From an uncultured Fretibacterium sp. (GTDB lineage: Bacteria; Synergistota; Synergistia; Synergistales; Aminobacteriaceae), in contig CALGGR010000315.1 of the NCBI GenBank assembly GCA_937915755.1, positions 1 through 31,925 on the forward strand: DNA of 31,925 bases. Reading direction: 5' to 3'. Both the position numbers and the translations under genes were made by a program. The notes beneath the pieces were generated by a model. That model did not search any database. It saw nothing but the letters and a program-made list of their open reading frames with translations, and was not told where the DNA came from. Of the stretch, positions 8,688 to 16,118 are shown piece by piece (positions within the stretch are counted from its first letter, which is position 1; every line of letters begins with the position of its first letter).

Positions 8688-8918
8688 TCAGGCAGCTTCT
8701 TTGTAACTGACGATGAAAATTTTGCTTGATACTTTCTTCAGCTTGGCGAGAATTTCATCAATCTTTTTCATTACTGAAGCTGTGAAAAATTCTTCTCCGC
8801 ACTGTTTGCACTTCCGACAGGGTACGTTCTCAATAATTACGTAACAGCCGCCAATGTCGGAAAAGTACGTTGTGAAGGAGGCTTGCAGTTCATCATTTTT
8901 GCAGACGAGACACTTCAT
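8688..8918 (-). CDS. YgiT-type zinc-ribbon protein (MqsA-like antitoxin N-terminal domain)
   Basis: A 76-residue protein with two CxxC pairs, MKCLVCKN and CRKCKQCGEEFF, separated by about 30 residues: the zinc-binding layout of the YgiT/MqsA N-terminal domain. The GEEFF(T/S) and V..KI(D/E)EIL signatures fit this family. The MqsA C-terminal helix-turn-helix is missing, as in many stand-alone YgiT-type antitoxins. Directly upstream on the same strand (stop codon 3 bases before this ATG) lies the remnant of a DUF4258 protein, the usual toxin partner in such pairs. With the toxin damaged, this gene may be an orphan antitoxin. A Shine-Dalgarno-like AAGAAGGTG lies about 10 bases before the ATG. Confidence 0.85.
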   Translation of the reverse strand: MKCLVCKNDELQASFTTYFSDIGGCYVIIENVPCRKCKQCGEEFFTASVMKKIDEILAKLKKVSSKIFIVSYKEAA

Positions 8919-8921
8919 TAT

Positions 8922-9098
8922 TTACACCTTCTTTCTTGTTTTCATGTCGTTTTCCCATTTATCAGGCGAAGGAAGGTAAGCAGTTATTATTCTTGAACAA
9001 CTCCCCTCATCGCTCATGCACACATGAATAATTTTACCTTCACCGGTCCGGCCCAATATGAGGCAACTGGGAAAAGGAGAATCATTCGAGTGATCTCG
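8922..9098 (-). pseudogene. C-terminal remnant of a DUF4258 toxin-like protein
   Basis: On the minus strand, 58 codons are open between a TAG at 9099-9101 and a TAA at 8922-8924. The translation contains DSPFPSCLILGRTGEGKIIH, then VCMSDEGSCSRIITAY and LPSPDKWENDMKTRKK. This matches the C-terminal half of DUF4258 proteins (P.p.CLilG......HvV...d......iiTaY.Pdp..W..d.k.R). The N-terminal half, which normally carries a conserved His-containing helix, is missing; immediately upstream a shifted frame gives only a short SEIT-like echo of the usual GEIIE. No convincing start codon exists at the open end. The gene is read as a truncated or frameshifted toxin from a DUF4258/YgiT pair. Confidence 0.7.
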
Positions 9099-9126
9099 CT
9101 ACACATTACGAAATTTTTTACTCGTA

Positions 9127-9137
9127 TATAATATAAT
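9127..9137 (+). promoter_or_regulatory. Overlapping -10 boxes upstream of the EF-G-like gene
   Basis: Two overlapping TATAAT hexamers (9127-9132 and 9132-9137) lie about 47 bases before the ATG at 9184. A -35 box is not clear; TTACGA near 9107 gives a 14-15-base spacer to the first and about 20 to the second. The very AT-rich stretch before them could act as an UP-like element. Confidence 0.4.
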
Positions 9138-9183
9138 AGATTTGCTCAAAAATCATACAATAACAGGGAAGGTGCTTATTATT

Positions 9184-11265
9184 ATGGGGGTACGTAAACC
9201 CGAAGACACTCGAAGCCTCGCATTATGCGCTCACGGCGGGGCAGGAAAAACCTCACTCGCTGAAGCAATGCTTTTCGACAACGGCAACATCACCCGAATG
9301 GGCAGCGTCCAGAACGGAAACACAGTCAGCGATTTCCAGACCGAAGAGCAGAAGCGTAACATCTCAATCTCAACATCACTCCTAACACTCGAACGAAAAG
9401 GAAAAACCTTCTACGTCCTCGACGCTCCAGGCTACGCAGATTTCACCGGCGAAATGAGTGCGGCAATCCGTGTTGCTGACACAGCAGTAATCCTCGTTAG
9501 CTCAGTCGGAGGAATCGAAGTCCAGACATCAAAGGCTTGGGAGTACGCAGAGCATCACAACGCTCCCGTCTCGTTTGTCGTCTCAAAGATGGACAGGGAG
9601 AATGCAGACTTCGACAAAGTTCTTGCTGACATCAAATCTCAGTTCTCGCAGAACGCATTGTCCGTTTTCCTTCCTGTAGGCGCAGGCGAAAAGTTCACGG
9701 GGATTGTTGACGTTCTCAAGGGGAAATCATATAGCTACAAGCCCGACGGTTCAGGGAAATTCACAGAGGGCGAAATTCCCGCAGACATGGCCGATGATGC
9801 CGCCTCTGCGCGTGAAGCACTCGTTGAAGCAGCCGTTGAGATGGACGACGAACTCATGGAGAAATACCTTGAGGGCGAGACAGTTTCAGAGGCTGATTTT
9901 GAAAGGACGCTAAAGAAAGCAATCGCCGCGAAAAGAATAATGCCAGTATTCGCGCTTTCATCAACCGCAAACATCGGAGTACCTCAGTTCATGGACTTCG
10001 TTGCGGATTACTTCCCGTCACCTGTTGACATCGGAGCAGTTGAGGCAGAGGGCGGCGCAAAAGCTGAACCTAAGACCGACGCGCCATTCTCAGCGTTGTG
10101 CTTCAAGGTCATGGCAGATGCTTTCGTAGGCAAGCTCTCATTCATACGTGTATATTCCGGCACACTTTCATCAGAAGGCGGGACAATCTACAACCTCGAC
10201 AAAGGTGAGGACGAACGAATCTCCTCCTTTAAGCAGATGACGGGCAAGGACGGGAAGGACGTTAAAGAAGTCATAGCGGGCGACATCGTTGCAATTCCGA
10301 AACTTCAGAGCGCAAGAGTCGGCCATACCCTCGCAATAAAGGGAGGCTTCTCCGCGAAGTTCCCGGCGATTGAGTTCCCGAAGCCAGTCTACAGTGTTGC
10401 AGTAAGCGCGAAGACTCGTGCCGACGAGGACAGACTTGGTAACGCAGTCTCACGAATCCTTGAGGAGGACTGCTCGCTGACATTCGAGAAGAACGCAGAG
10501 ACTCGCGACAATGTACTCTCAGGAATGGGCGACATGCACATCAACATAGTCCTCGCAAAACTGAAGGAACGCTACAATGTTGACCTTGACACGAGGACTC
10601 CGCAGGTTCCGTACCGTGAGACGATCCGAAAGATGGCAGAGGCTCAGGGAAAGCACAAGAAGCAGTCGGGCGGTCACGGTCAGTACGGTGATGTCTATAT
10701 CCGCTACAGGCCGTTGGAACGCGGCGCAGGCTTCGAGTTCATCGACAGCGTTGTCGGCGGAGCAGTGCCTCGAAACTTCATCCCAGCGGTCGAGAAGGGC
10801 CTCAGGGAGTACATGACATCAGGGCCTCTTGCTGGCTTCCCAGTTGTTGACTTCAGCGCAGAACTCTACTACGGCTCATACCATGATGTAGACAGCTCTG
10901 AAATGTCGTTCAAGCTCGCGACAAGGCTGTCGTTCCGAAAGGGTATCATGGACGCGAACCCTGTGCTTCTTGAGCCTGTAATGGACGTGGAAGTTACGGT
11001 GCCGGATCAGTTCATGGGCGACGTAATGGGCGACTTCAACTCACGCCGCGGCCGTGTAATGGGAATGGAAGGACACGGAAAGCTTCAGGTTGTCAAAGCA
11101 CAGGTCCCTCTTGCGGAAATGTTCAGGTACGCTACGGACTTGAGGTCTATGACTTCGGGCGAGGGGTCATTCTCGATGGAATACTCGCACTACGAGGAAG
11201 TTCCTGGTGACATCGCGAAGAAGGTTATTGCCGCCCACAAGAAGGAAGACGAGGACGAAGAGTAA
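9184..11265 (+). CDS. Elongation factor G-like GTPase (EF-G2-type paralogue)
   Basis: A 693-residue translational GTPase with the five-domain EF-G plan. G1 is AHGGAGKTS (Lys22), G3 is DAPGYADF (80-87) and G4 is SKMD (134-137, instead of NKMD). Domain II follows at about 300-390. Domain IV has HKKQSGGHGQYGDVYIR near 490-510 and the C-terminal fold has LEPVMDVEVTVPDQFMGDVM. The sequence is closer in style to the EF-G-like paralogues of Gram-positive and deep-branching bacteria than to the canonical fusA product, and it has no rpsL/rpsG/tuf neighbours, so it is probably the auxiliary copy. Such paralogues can act in ribosome recycling or under particular growth states. ATG 9184 is preferred over a TTG at 9142 because homology starts there and GGGAAGGTG lies at suitable distance. 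The acidic tail DEDEE ends 12 bases before a terminator. Confidence 0.9.
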   Translation: MGVRKPEDTRSLALCAHGGAGKTSLAEAMLFDNGNITRMGSVQNGNTVSDFQTEEQKRNISISTSLLTLERKGKTFYVLDAPGYADFTGEMSAAIRVADTAVILVSSVGGIEVQTSKAWEYAEHHNAPVSFVVSKMDRENADFDKVLADIKSQFSQNALSVFLPVGAGEKFTGIVDVLKGKSYSYKPDGSGKFTEGEIPADMADDAASAREALVEAAVEMDDELMEKYLEGETVSEADFERTLKKAIAAKRIMPVFALSSTANIGVPQFMDFVADYFPSPVDIGAVEAEGGAKAEPKTDAPFSALCFKVMADAFVGKLSFIRVYSGTLSSEGGTIYNLDKGEDERISSFKQMTGKDGKDVKEVIAGDIVAIPKLQSARVGHTLAIKGGFSAKFPAIEFPKPVYSVAVSAKTRADEDRLGNAVSRILEEDCSLTFEKNAETRDNVLSGMGDMHINIVLAKLKERYNVDLDTRTPQVPYRETIRKMAEAQGKHKKQSGGHGQYGDVYIRYRPLERGAGFEFIDSVVGGAVPRNFIPAVEKGLREYMTSGPLAGFPVVDFSAELYYGSYHDVDSSEMSFKLATRLSFRKGIMDANPVLLEPVMDVEVTVPDQFMGDVMGDFNSRRGRVMGMEGHGKLQVVKAQVPLAEMFRYATDLRSMTSGEGSFSMEYSHYEEVPGDIAKKVIAAHKKEDEDEE

Positions 11266-11276
11266 GAAGCAAAACG

Positions 11277-11310
11277 AAATCCCTCCGGCTAAAATGTCAG
11301 GGGGGATTTT
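11277..11310 (+). terminator. Rho-independent terminator after the EF-G-like gene
   Basis: AAATCCCTCC (11277-11286) pairs with GGGGGGATTT (11300-11309), one G-T wobble, a 13-base loop, then T. It also shows that the next gene starts downstream, at 11333, not at earlier in-frame codons within the hairpin. Confidence 0.75.
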
Positions 11311-11332
11311 ACATTTTGTTGAGGATTTTCAC

Positions 11333-12304
11333 ATGGAGAACGATTTTCAATCTGAGCGGGCTGACTTTGACGGCTTATGGAAGGACGCCATCCAACGTTT
11401 TTTTCCACAGCTCATACAGCGTACATTGCCGGAGCTGTATGATGACGTTGATTTTTCGCGTGAGCCTGAATTTCTCTCTAAGGAGCTTAGTGATTCGATT
11501 CAACGACCTGTTGTTGACGAGCATAATTCGCCGCTGTTCGTCGATGAACTCATCAAAATTTTCCTCAAGGACGGCAGAACTGAATGGATATTGCTACACA
11601 TTGAGGTTCAAGGTAGCGGGGGCGATGATATTTCTTTCCGCATGATGCTATATTGTTGCCTAATCTTCGCTCATCACAGGAAGATGCCAGTAGCTCTGGC
11701 TATTCTCACTAAACGCCGTCCAAAAGACGAAATCATCGGAGCTTACAACCTTGAGCAATATGGTACGAGCATTTCGTATAATTACAACTGCTTCGAGGTC
11801 TATGCACTTGATGATGATGCGCTGCTGAAGTCTGATAATCCTTTTGACCTCATTTTCTACGCTGTCAAAAAGACAATCGGCCTTAGCGGAAAAAGCAAGG
11901 AAGAGAAGAAATTCGCATACCTTATGCAGTTGACGCGTCTTCTTGCCTCTAAAGGTTGGGGCATGGAGGAACGCAGAGACATCTTCAATTTTATTGCCAG
12001 GGCTGTGAACCTTAAGGACAGGGCTTTACAGCAGAAATTTACAGAAGATGTTGAAAAAACTAAAGGAGGTGAGAATATGTATCCATTAACGTTTGTCGAT
12101 GAATACTTCATCAATAAAGCTCGCAATGAAGCTATCAATGAAGGAATCGCTATAGGGGAAGAGCGTGGAATCGAGCGTGGCATCGAACGCGGAAAGCTTG
12201 AAGCTAACCTTGAAACCGCTCGACGTTTACGCAATGCAGGGATCAGCGACAATGACATTCACACTTTCACCAACTTATCCTTCGATGAGATACGCAGTTT
12301 ATAG
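11333..12304 (+). CDS. Rpn/PD-(D/E)XK-type putative recombination-promoting nuclease
   Basis: A 323-residue protein of the large Rpn/YhgA-like group, annotated in many genomes as PD-(D/E)XK nuclease family transposase. The core shows Asp71 (PLFVDELIKI) and Glu91-Val-Gln93 (ILLHIEVQG), the D...ExQ form of the nuclease motif, followed by the helix SFRMMLYCCLIFAHHRK that is well kept in this group. The C-terminus is a repetitive GEERGIERGIERGK stretch and an ARRLRNAG...F..I motif, also typical. The ATG at 11333 has GAGG eight bases upstream and comes after the terminator hairpin. Such genes spread and are often in many divergent copies per genome; a second subfamily member lies at 30007-30966. 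Codon use looks more AT-rich than in the EF-G gene, in line with acquisition. Confidence 0.8.
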   Translation: MENDFQSERADFDGLWKDAIQRFFPQLIQRTLPELYDDVDFSREPEFLSKELSDSIQRPVVDEHNSPLFVDELIKIFLKDGRTEWILLHIEVQGSGGDDISFRMMLYCCLIFAHHRKMPVALAILTKRRPKDEIIGAYNLEQYGTSISYNYNCFEVYALDDDALLKSDNPFDLIFYAVKKTIGLSGKSKEEKKFAYLMQLTRLLASKGWGMEERRDIFNFIARAVNLKDRALQQKFTEDVEKTKGGENMYPLTFVDEYFINKARNEAINEGIAIGEERGIERGIERGKLEANLETARRLRNAGISDNDIHTFTNLSFDEIRSL

Positions 12305-12391
12305 TCGCGCCGAAATCAAATCCGGCAAGTTTTGACAGAGGACCTCTAACGTCCCTTGCATTTTATGAGTGGGGTGATTGTTACGGAAATG

Positions 12392-12420
12392 TTGGGCATA
12401 GACTCACTCTCCATGCCCAA
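12392..12420. repeat. Inverted repeat between convergent genes, possible weak terminator
   Basis: TTGGGCAT (12392-12399) is the exact complement of ATGCCCAA (12413-12420), with a 13-base loop. It lies between the ends of the Rpn-type gene and the GGDEF/EAL gene. No T-run follows on either strand, so a terminator role is only possible. Confidence 0.45.
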
Positions 12421-12424
12421 GAAA

Positions 12425-14092
12425 TCACTTCACCTCTCTCGCTGGTGCCGGTCTTCCAAAAAGATACCCTTGAGCCAAATCACAGCCCGCTCTCTTCAGA
12501 AATTCAAGCTGCTCCTTAGTCTCAACACCTTTTGACAGCGCAGGAATACCCAGCTTCCTCGCCATATCGATTACAGCTGAGATTATTATGTTAGCCCTGT
12601 CATCGTCAACAGACTTTATCATGTCCATGTCGATCTTCAGCCCGTCAAGAGCAAAGTCCTTCAGCACTTTCAGCGACGAGTAACCAGAGCCGAATGCGTC
12701 CATCCATACCTTGAAACCGTGTTGTCTCAGCCTCTCAGACTCCCGTTTCATAGCGTCCATGTCAACGGCAATTAAACTCTCCGTAAGCTCGAACCTCAGC
12801 ATGTCACCGGGAATATCGTTGTGTGATACCGCGTCCTCAATAACTCTAACAACGTCTGTAAGCTCAAAGTCCAATCTCGAAAGATTCACAGACACAGGCA
12901 CCATGTTTTCACCGTTATCTCTGCGGCGTTTCAATTCCTCGCATACCTTGTTGACGACAAATGTGTCAAGTTTGTGGATCAATCTCTGCTCCTCAAGGAC
13001 GTAAAGGAAATTCGCCGGCGAAAGTCTCCCGTATCTTGGATCGTCCCAGCGCGTGAAAACTTCAACCGATGCCGTCTCGCCCGTTTTAACGTCAACAACA
13101 GGCTGGAAGAATATCTGAATCTTCCCCGTCTTCATGGCCGAATCGAACGACGATATTATGTGTTCCTGAAGCTGAACCTTCTCGTCCATCTTTCCGTCGT
13201 AAACCTGCGAGCTTGTTCCGTACTCGTGCTTTATCGAGTCGCAGGCAACTTTCGCGCAGTCGCACATCACGCTTATGTCCATGTCAGGAGTCTTGACTGG
13301 GTAGATTCCAGCCTTCATTTCGACGACAACGCCTCGACGGAGATTGTTGACGCGGATGCTCATGCGGTTGATTTTCTCAGTGAGATTATCATCGGCAGTT
13401 ATGACCGCAAAATGATCCTCGCTGAAACGTGCGGTTAAGCCTCGCGGAAATGTCTCCTGCAATATCCTCGCCACTGACTTCAGCATTCTGTCGCCGCCAG
13501 CAAAGCCGTATGTCTCGTTGTACGTGTGGAAGTTGCGAATGTTGAAGTACAAGCAGCTTGGTCTTCCGCCCTTCTTTATGAGTTCGCGGATTAAGTTCGG
13601 AGCGTTGAGTCGGAATGCACGCATGTTCGACAGCCCCGTAAGCTCGTCAATCATCGCCGCTTTCGGTTCAGGAAGGCTGGTCTGACCCGATATGTCAGTC
13701 AGCTTCTCCCGAATGTCCATGTCGTGAAGGTAGACGTAGAATAAATCTCCCATTTCCTCATCATGGACGAAGTGTCCCCAGTCCTCAATCTTCTTGATGT
13801 TCCCATTCTTCGTGATTATTCGGTAGGTTATGTAGTCATATCCTCCCGTTGAGGCTATCTGCTTGCGTATTATGCTCTCGACTTCCTCTATGTCCTCCGG
13901 GTAAACGATCGTAGCAAAACTTCCTCCCGTGAACCTCATGAAGTCATCAACAGAGTCGCACTCGAATATTCGAGCTATTTCCTCGCTGGCAAAGATTATC
14001 TCTTCGGCCTCGTTATTCTTGTAGACAATGAACGCCCCGGGCATGTTTGAAGAAATTTTTGCGAGCGTCATGCAGTCTTTCTCATTGTACAT
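12425..14092 (-). CDS. PAS-GGDEF-EAL protein with degenerate active sites
   Basis: A 555-residue soluble protein. A PAS fold (about 15-128, with IVYPEDIEEVESII like the PAS of the kinase at 3730) is followed by a GGDEF domain (about 145-300) and an EAL domain (about 305-552). The GGDEF signature is SEDHF (224-228), so diguanylate cyclase activity is doubtful. The EAL domain keeps Glu344 (EVF), Asn403 (VNLS), Glu435 region (ELTES), Lys486 (LKID) and Gln541 (QGYLF). However, DDFGTG is DAFGSG (465-470), losing the second Asp, and the AEGVE glutamate is replaced by Lys521 (SKGVE), so phosphodiesterase activity is also doubtful. It may bind c-di-GMP or act by protein contact. It is the last gene of a three-gene minus-strand signalling operon, 76 bases after the preceding kinase. 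GGAGG lies 13 bases before the ATG. Confidence 0.9.
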   Translation of the reverse strand: MYNEKDCMTLAKISSNMPGAFIVYKNNEAEEIIFASEEIARIFECDSVDDFMRFTGGSFATIVYPEDIEEVESIIRKQIASTGGYDYITYRIITKNGNIKKIEDWGHFVHDEEMGDLFYVYLHDMDIREKLTDISGQTSLPEPKAAMIDELTGLSNMRAFRLNAPNLIRELIKKGGRPSCLYFNIRNFHTYNETYGFAGGDRMLKSVARILQETFPRGLTARFSEDHFAVITADDNLTEKINRMSIRVNNLRRGVVVEMKAGIYPVKTPDMDISVMCDCAKVACDSIKHEYGTSSQVYDGKMDEKVQLQEHIISSFDSAMKTGKIQIFFQPVVDVKTGETASVEVFTRWDDPRYGRLSPANFLYVLEEQRLIHKLDTFVVNKVCEELKRRRDNGENMVPVSVNLSRLDFELTDVVRVIEDAVSHNDIPGDMLRFELTESLIAVDMDAMKRESERLRQHGFKVWMDAFGSGYSSLKVLKDFALDGLKIDMDMIKSVDDDRANIIISAVIDMARKLGIPALSKGVETKEQLEFLKRAGCDLAQGYLFGRPAPAREVK

Positions 14093-14168
14093 ATCGTGTA
14101 AAAAACCTCCGTCTATGGAAATTTTTGCGGGATTACCTTGAAATTATCGGCTGTACTGGTATGTTCGA

Positions 14169-16112
14169 TTACTGCCTGAGCTTGAGATTTTCAGGGAGAC
14201 ATGAAGCTAGTATCTTCCTCATTGCGTCGGCTTTCATAGGCTTGGGAAGATAATCGTTGAATCCAAGACTTATATATTCATCGCGCAGCCCAGTCCCTGA
14301 GTTCGCAGTAAGTGCCACATATTTCGCAAGCCTCGAAGGCCCATCAATCTCACGAGCCTTGTTGAGCGTCTCGATACCGTCCATTCCGGGCATCTTGTGG
14401 TCGAGGAATATTATGTCGTAGTGGTTATCTTGGATGAGCTTCAACGCGTCCTCACCTGATTCAGCCGTGTCAACATGAGCCTGGCACTCCTTCAGCATTC
14501 CGCGAGCAACGACAAGATTCACCGGTGTGTCGTCAACAACCAGAAGACTCGCCTCAGGGCACGTGAACGGCCTCCTGTCATCGTGCGAAATGCCTACATT
14601 CCTCTCGCTCTCCTCCTCAAGCGCAGCCTCATATTCCGCGATTGTCCCCTGAAATCCCTCATGCGCCAACTGCTGAACAACCTCAACCGTGAATGTGCTT
14701 CCCTTTCCGTACTCACTATCAGCCCTTACAGTTCCGCCCATTAGTTCCATGAGATAGCGCACGAGAGTCAACCCAAGCCCCGCGCCCCTAATGCTCTGAG
14801 TCGCGTCCATGTTCACGCGCGCGAAGGATTCAAAGAGTTTCCCGATGTCATCATCATGTATGCCTATTCCTGTATCCTTGACCGCGATAGTCAGCTTCAC
14901 TCGGCCATGTTCGCGGGAAGTCCCTTTGACGCTGAGGGTGATAGTGCCTTCATCGGTGTACTTCACTGCATTGTCGATAAGATTCACGACTACCTGCCTT
15001 ATGTGGTCCTCGTCGCCGTAAAGATGTTCTGGAAGATTCTTGTCAACGTCGAGAACGAACTTCAGCCCCTTCTCGTGAATAGACTCGAAATTCCCCTCCT
15101 CAATATCACGAAGCATCTGCCACAAATGATAATCAACCTTGTAAAGCTCCATCTTTCCCGACTCAATCTTTGAGATGTCGAGAATGTTGTTGATGATAGA
15201 GAGAAGATGATTGCCGGCCTTGCGAATGTCGAGTGCTGACTGATGAATTTCCGTGTCCCTGCTCTCCTTGAGGATCATCTCGTTCATTCCGAGTATCGCG
15301 TTCATAGGGGTGCGAATCTCATGCGACGTGTTTGCGAGGAAATCACTCTTCGCGCGGTTTGCGGCATTGGTGAGGCGAGTTGAGTGTTCGGCTTTCTGAC
15401 GCTCTTCCTCAAGGTCTCTTTCAACCGTAAGCATACGCCTGTAAGTCGGTGCCTCGTAGTAGAAGAACGTTATGAAAAGCACAATAGTAGCAACAGCATA
15501 TGTGAAAAGTACCGTGCGAATGAACATATACTGCACGATGTTGGCGATAATCAGCAGCGCGACAATAGTATTCAGTACAAGGAACTGCGATTTCGCCGTG
15601 TAATACTCCCTGTGCGTAATCTGAAGCCATAATGCCATCGCCACGAAGTATATTACGTAGACGCTCCGCCACAAAGTATTGTAAGCCCCGCGATGAAGTC
15701 CGCCGTCATTCACGATTATGAAGAAGAAGCCAGAAGTTCCCGGAATCAGATTCAGAATCAGCACGATGAAACTTGAGGCAAGCAATACCCTGTTGAACAT
15801 CACAAACTTGGGGTTATCGACGTTCACATAGGCTTCAACGTACCGCATGAGGTAGTAAGCGTTGACGTTTATCGCAGCATAGTATAGGGTTCGTATGGCG
15901 AGATTCACCGCGTGCCTGTGTCCCCAGCCGTCAATGAGAAGCGTCGATGAAACTTCAAGCAGCGCAGAGAAGAACGTTGACAGCGCGAGAAGACGGAAGC
16001 GCCTGTTTATGACAGCGTTAGTCCTGTATCGTATGAAGAGAAAGACAGCAAGAACTCCCAAAAACGGAATCACTGTCGCTTCAATCCACACATTATATCC
16101 GTATGTCAGCAT
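14169..16112 (-). CDS. Membrane hybrid histidine kinase with 7TM-type sensor and receiver
   Basis: A 647-residue inner-membrane kinase. The first 225 residues hold about seven hydrophobic helices (starting VIPFLGVLAVFLFI, ending TYAVATIVLFITFF), with no large periplasmic loop, so the signal is likely sensed in or near the membrane. A coiled coil leads to HisKA with FLANTSHEIRTPMNAILGMN (His264), HATPase with DTGIGIHDDDI and GAGLGLTLV, and a receiver SLLVVDDTPVNLVVARGML with Asp571 (IIFLDHKMPGMDG). No HPt domain is present, so phosphate must pass to another protein, possibly the HPt of the kinase at 3730. The next kinase gene upstream ends six bases before this ATG, so the two are co-transcribed and probably coupled. 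The two kinases have the same layout and look like tandem paralogues. Confidence 0.92.
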   Translation of the reverse strand: MLTYGYNVWIEATVIPFLGVLAVFLFIRYRTNAVINRRFRLLALSTFFSALLEVSSTLLIDGWGHRHAVNLAIRTLYYAAINVNAYYLMRYVEAYVNVDNPKFVMFNRVLLASSFIVLILNLIPGTSGFFFIIVNDGGLHRGAYNTLWRSVYVIYFVAMALWLQITHREYYTAKSQFLVLNTIVALLIIANIVQYMFIRTVLFTYAVATIVLFITFFYYEAPTYRRMLTVERDLEEERQKAEHSTRLTNAANRAKSDFLANTSHEIRTPMNAILGMNEMILKESRDTEIHQSALDIRKAGNHLLSIINNILDISKIESGKMELYKVDYHLWQMLRDIEEGNFESIHEKGLKFVLDVDKNLPEHLYGDEDHIRQVVVNLIDNAVKYTDEGTITLSVKGTSREHGRVKLTIAVKDTGIGIHDDDIGKLFESFARVNMDATQSIRGAGLGLTLVRYLMELMGGTVRADSEYGKGSTFTVEVVQQLAHEGFQGTIAEYEAALEEESERNVGISHDDRRPFTCPEASLLVVDDTPVNLVVARGMLKECQAHVDTAESGEDALKLIQDNHYDIIFLDHKMPGMDGIETLNKAREIDGPSRLAKYVALTANSGTGLRDEYISLGFNDYLPKPMKADAMRKILASCLPENLKLRQ

Positions 16113-16118
16113 TTGAGA

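Noticed and set aside
12392..12420. Strong bidirectional terminator
   Set aside because: The stem is good but no T-run follows on either strand; kept only as an inverted repeat.
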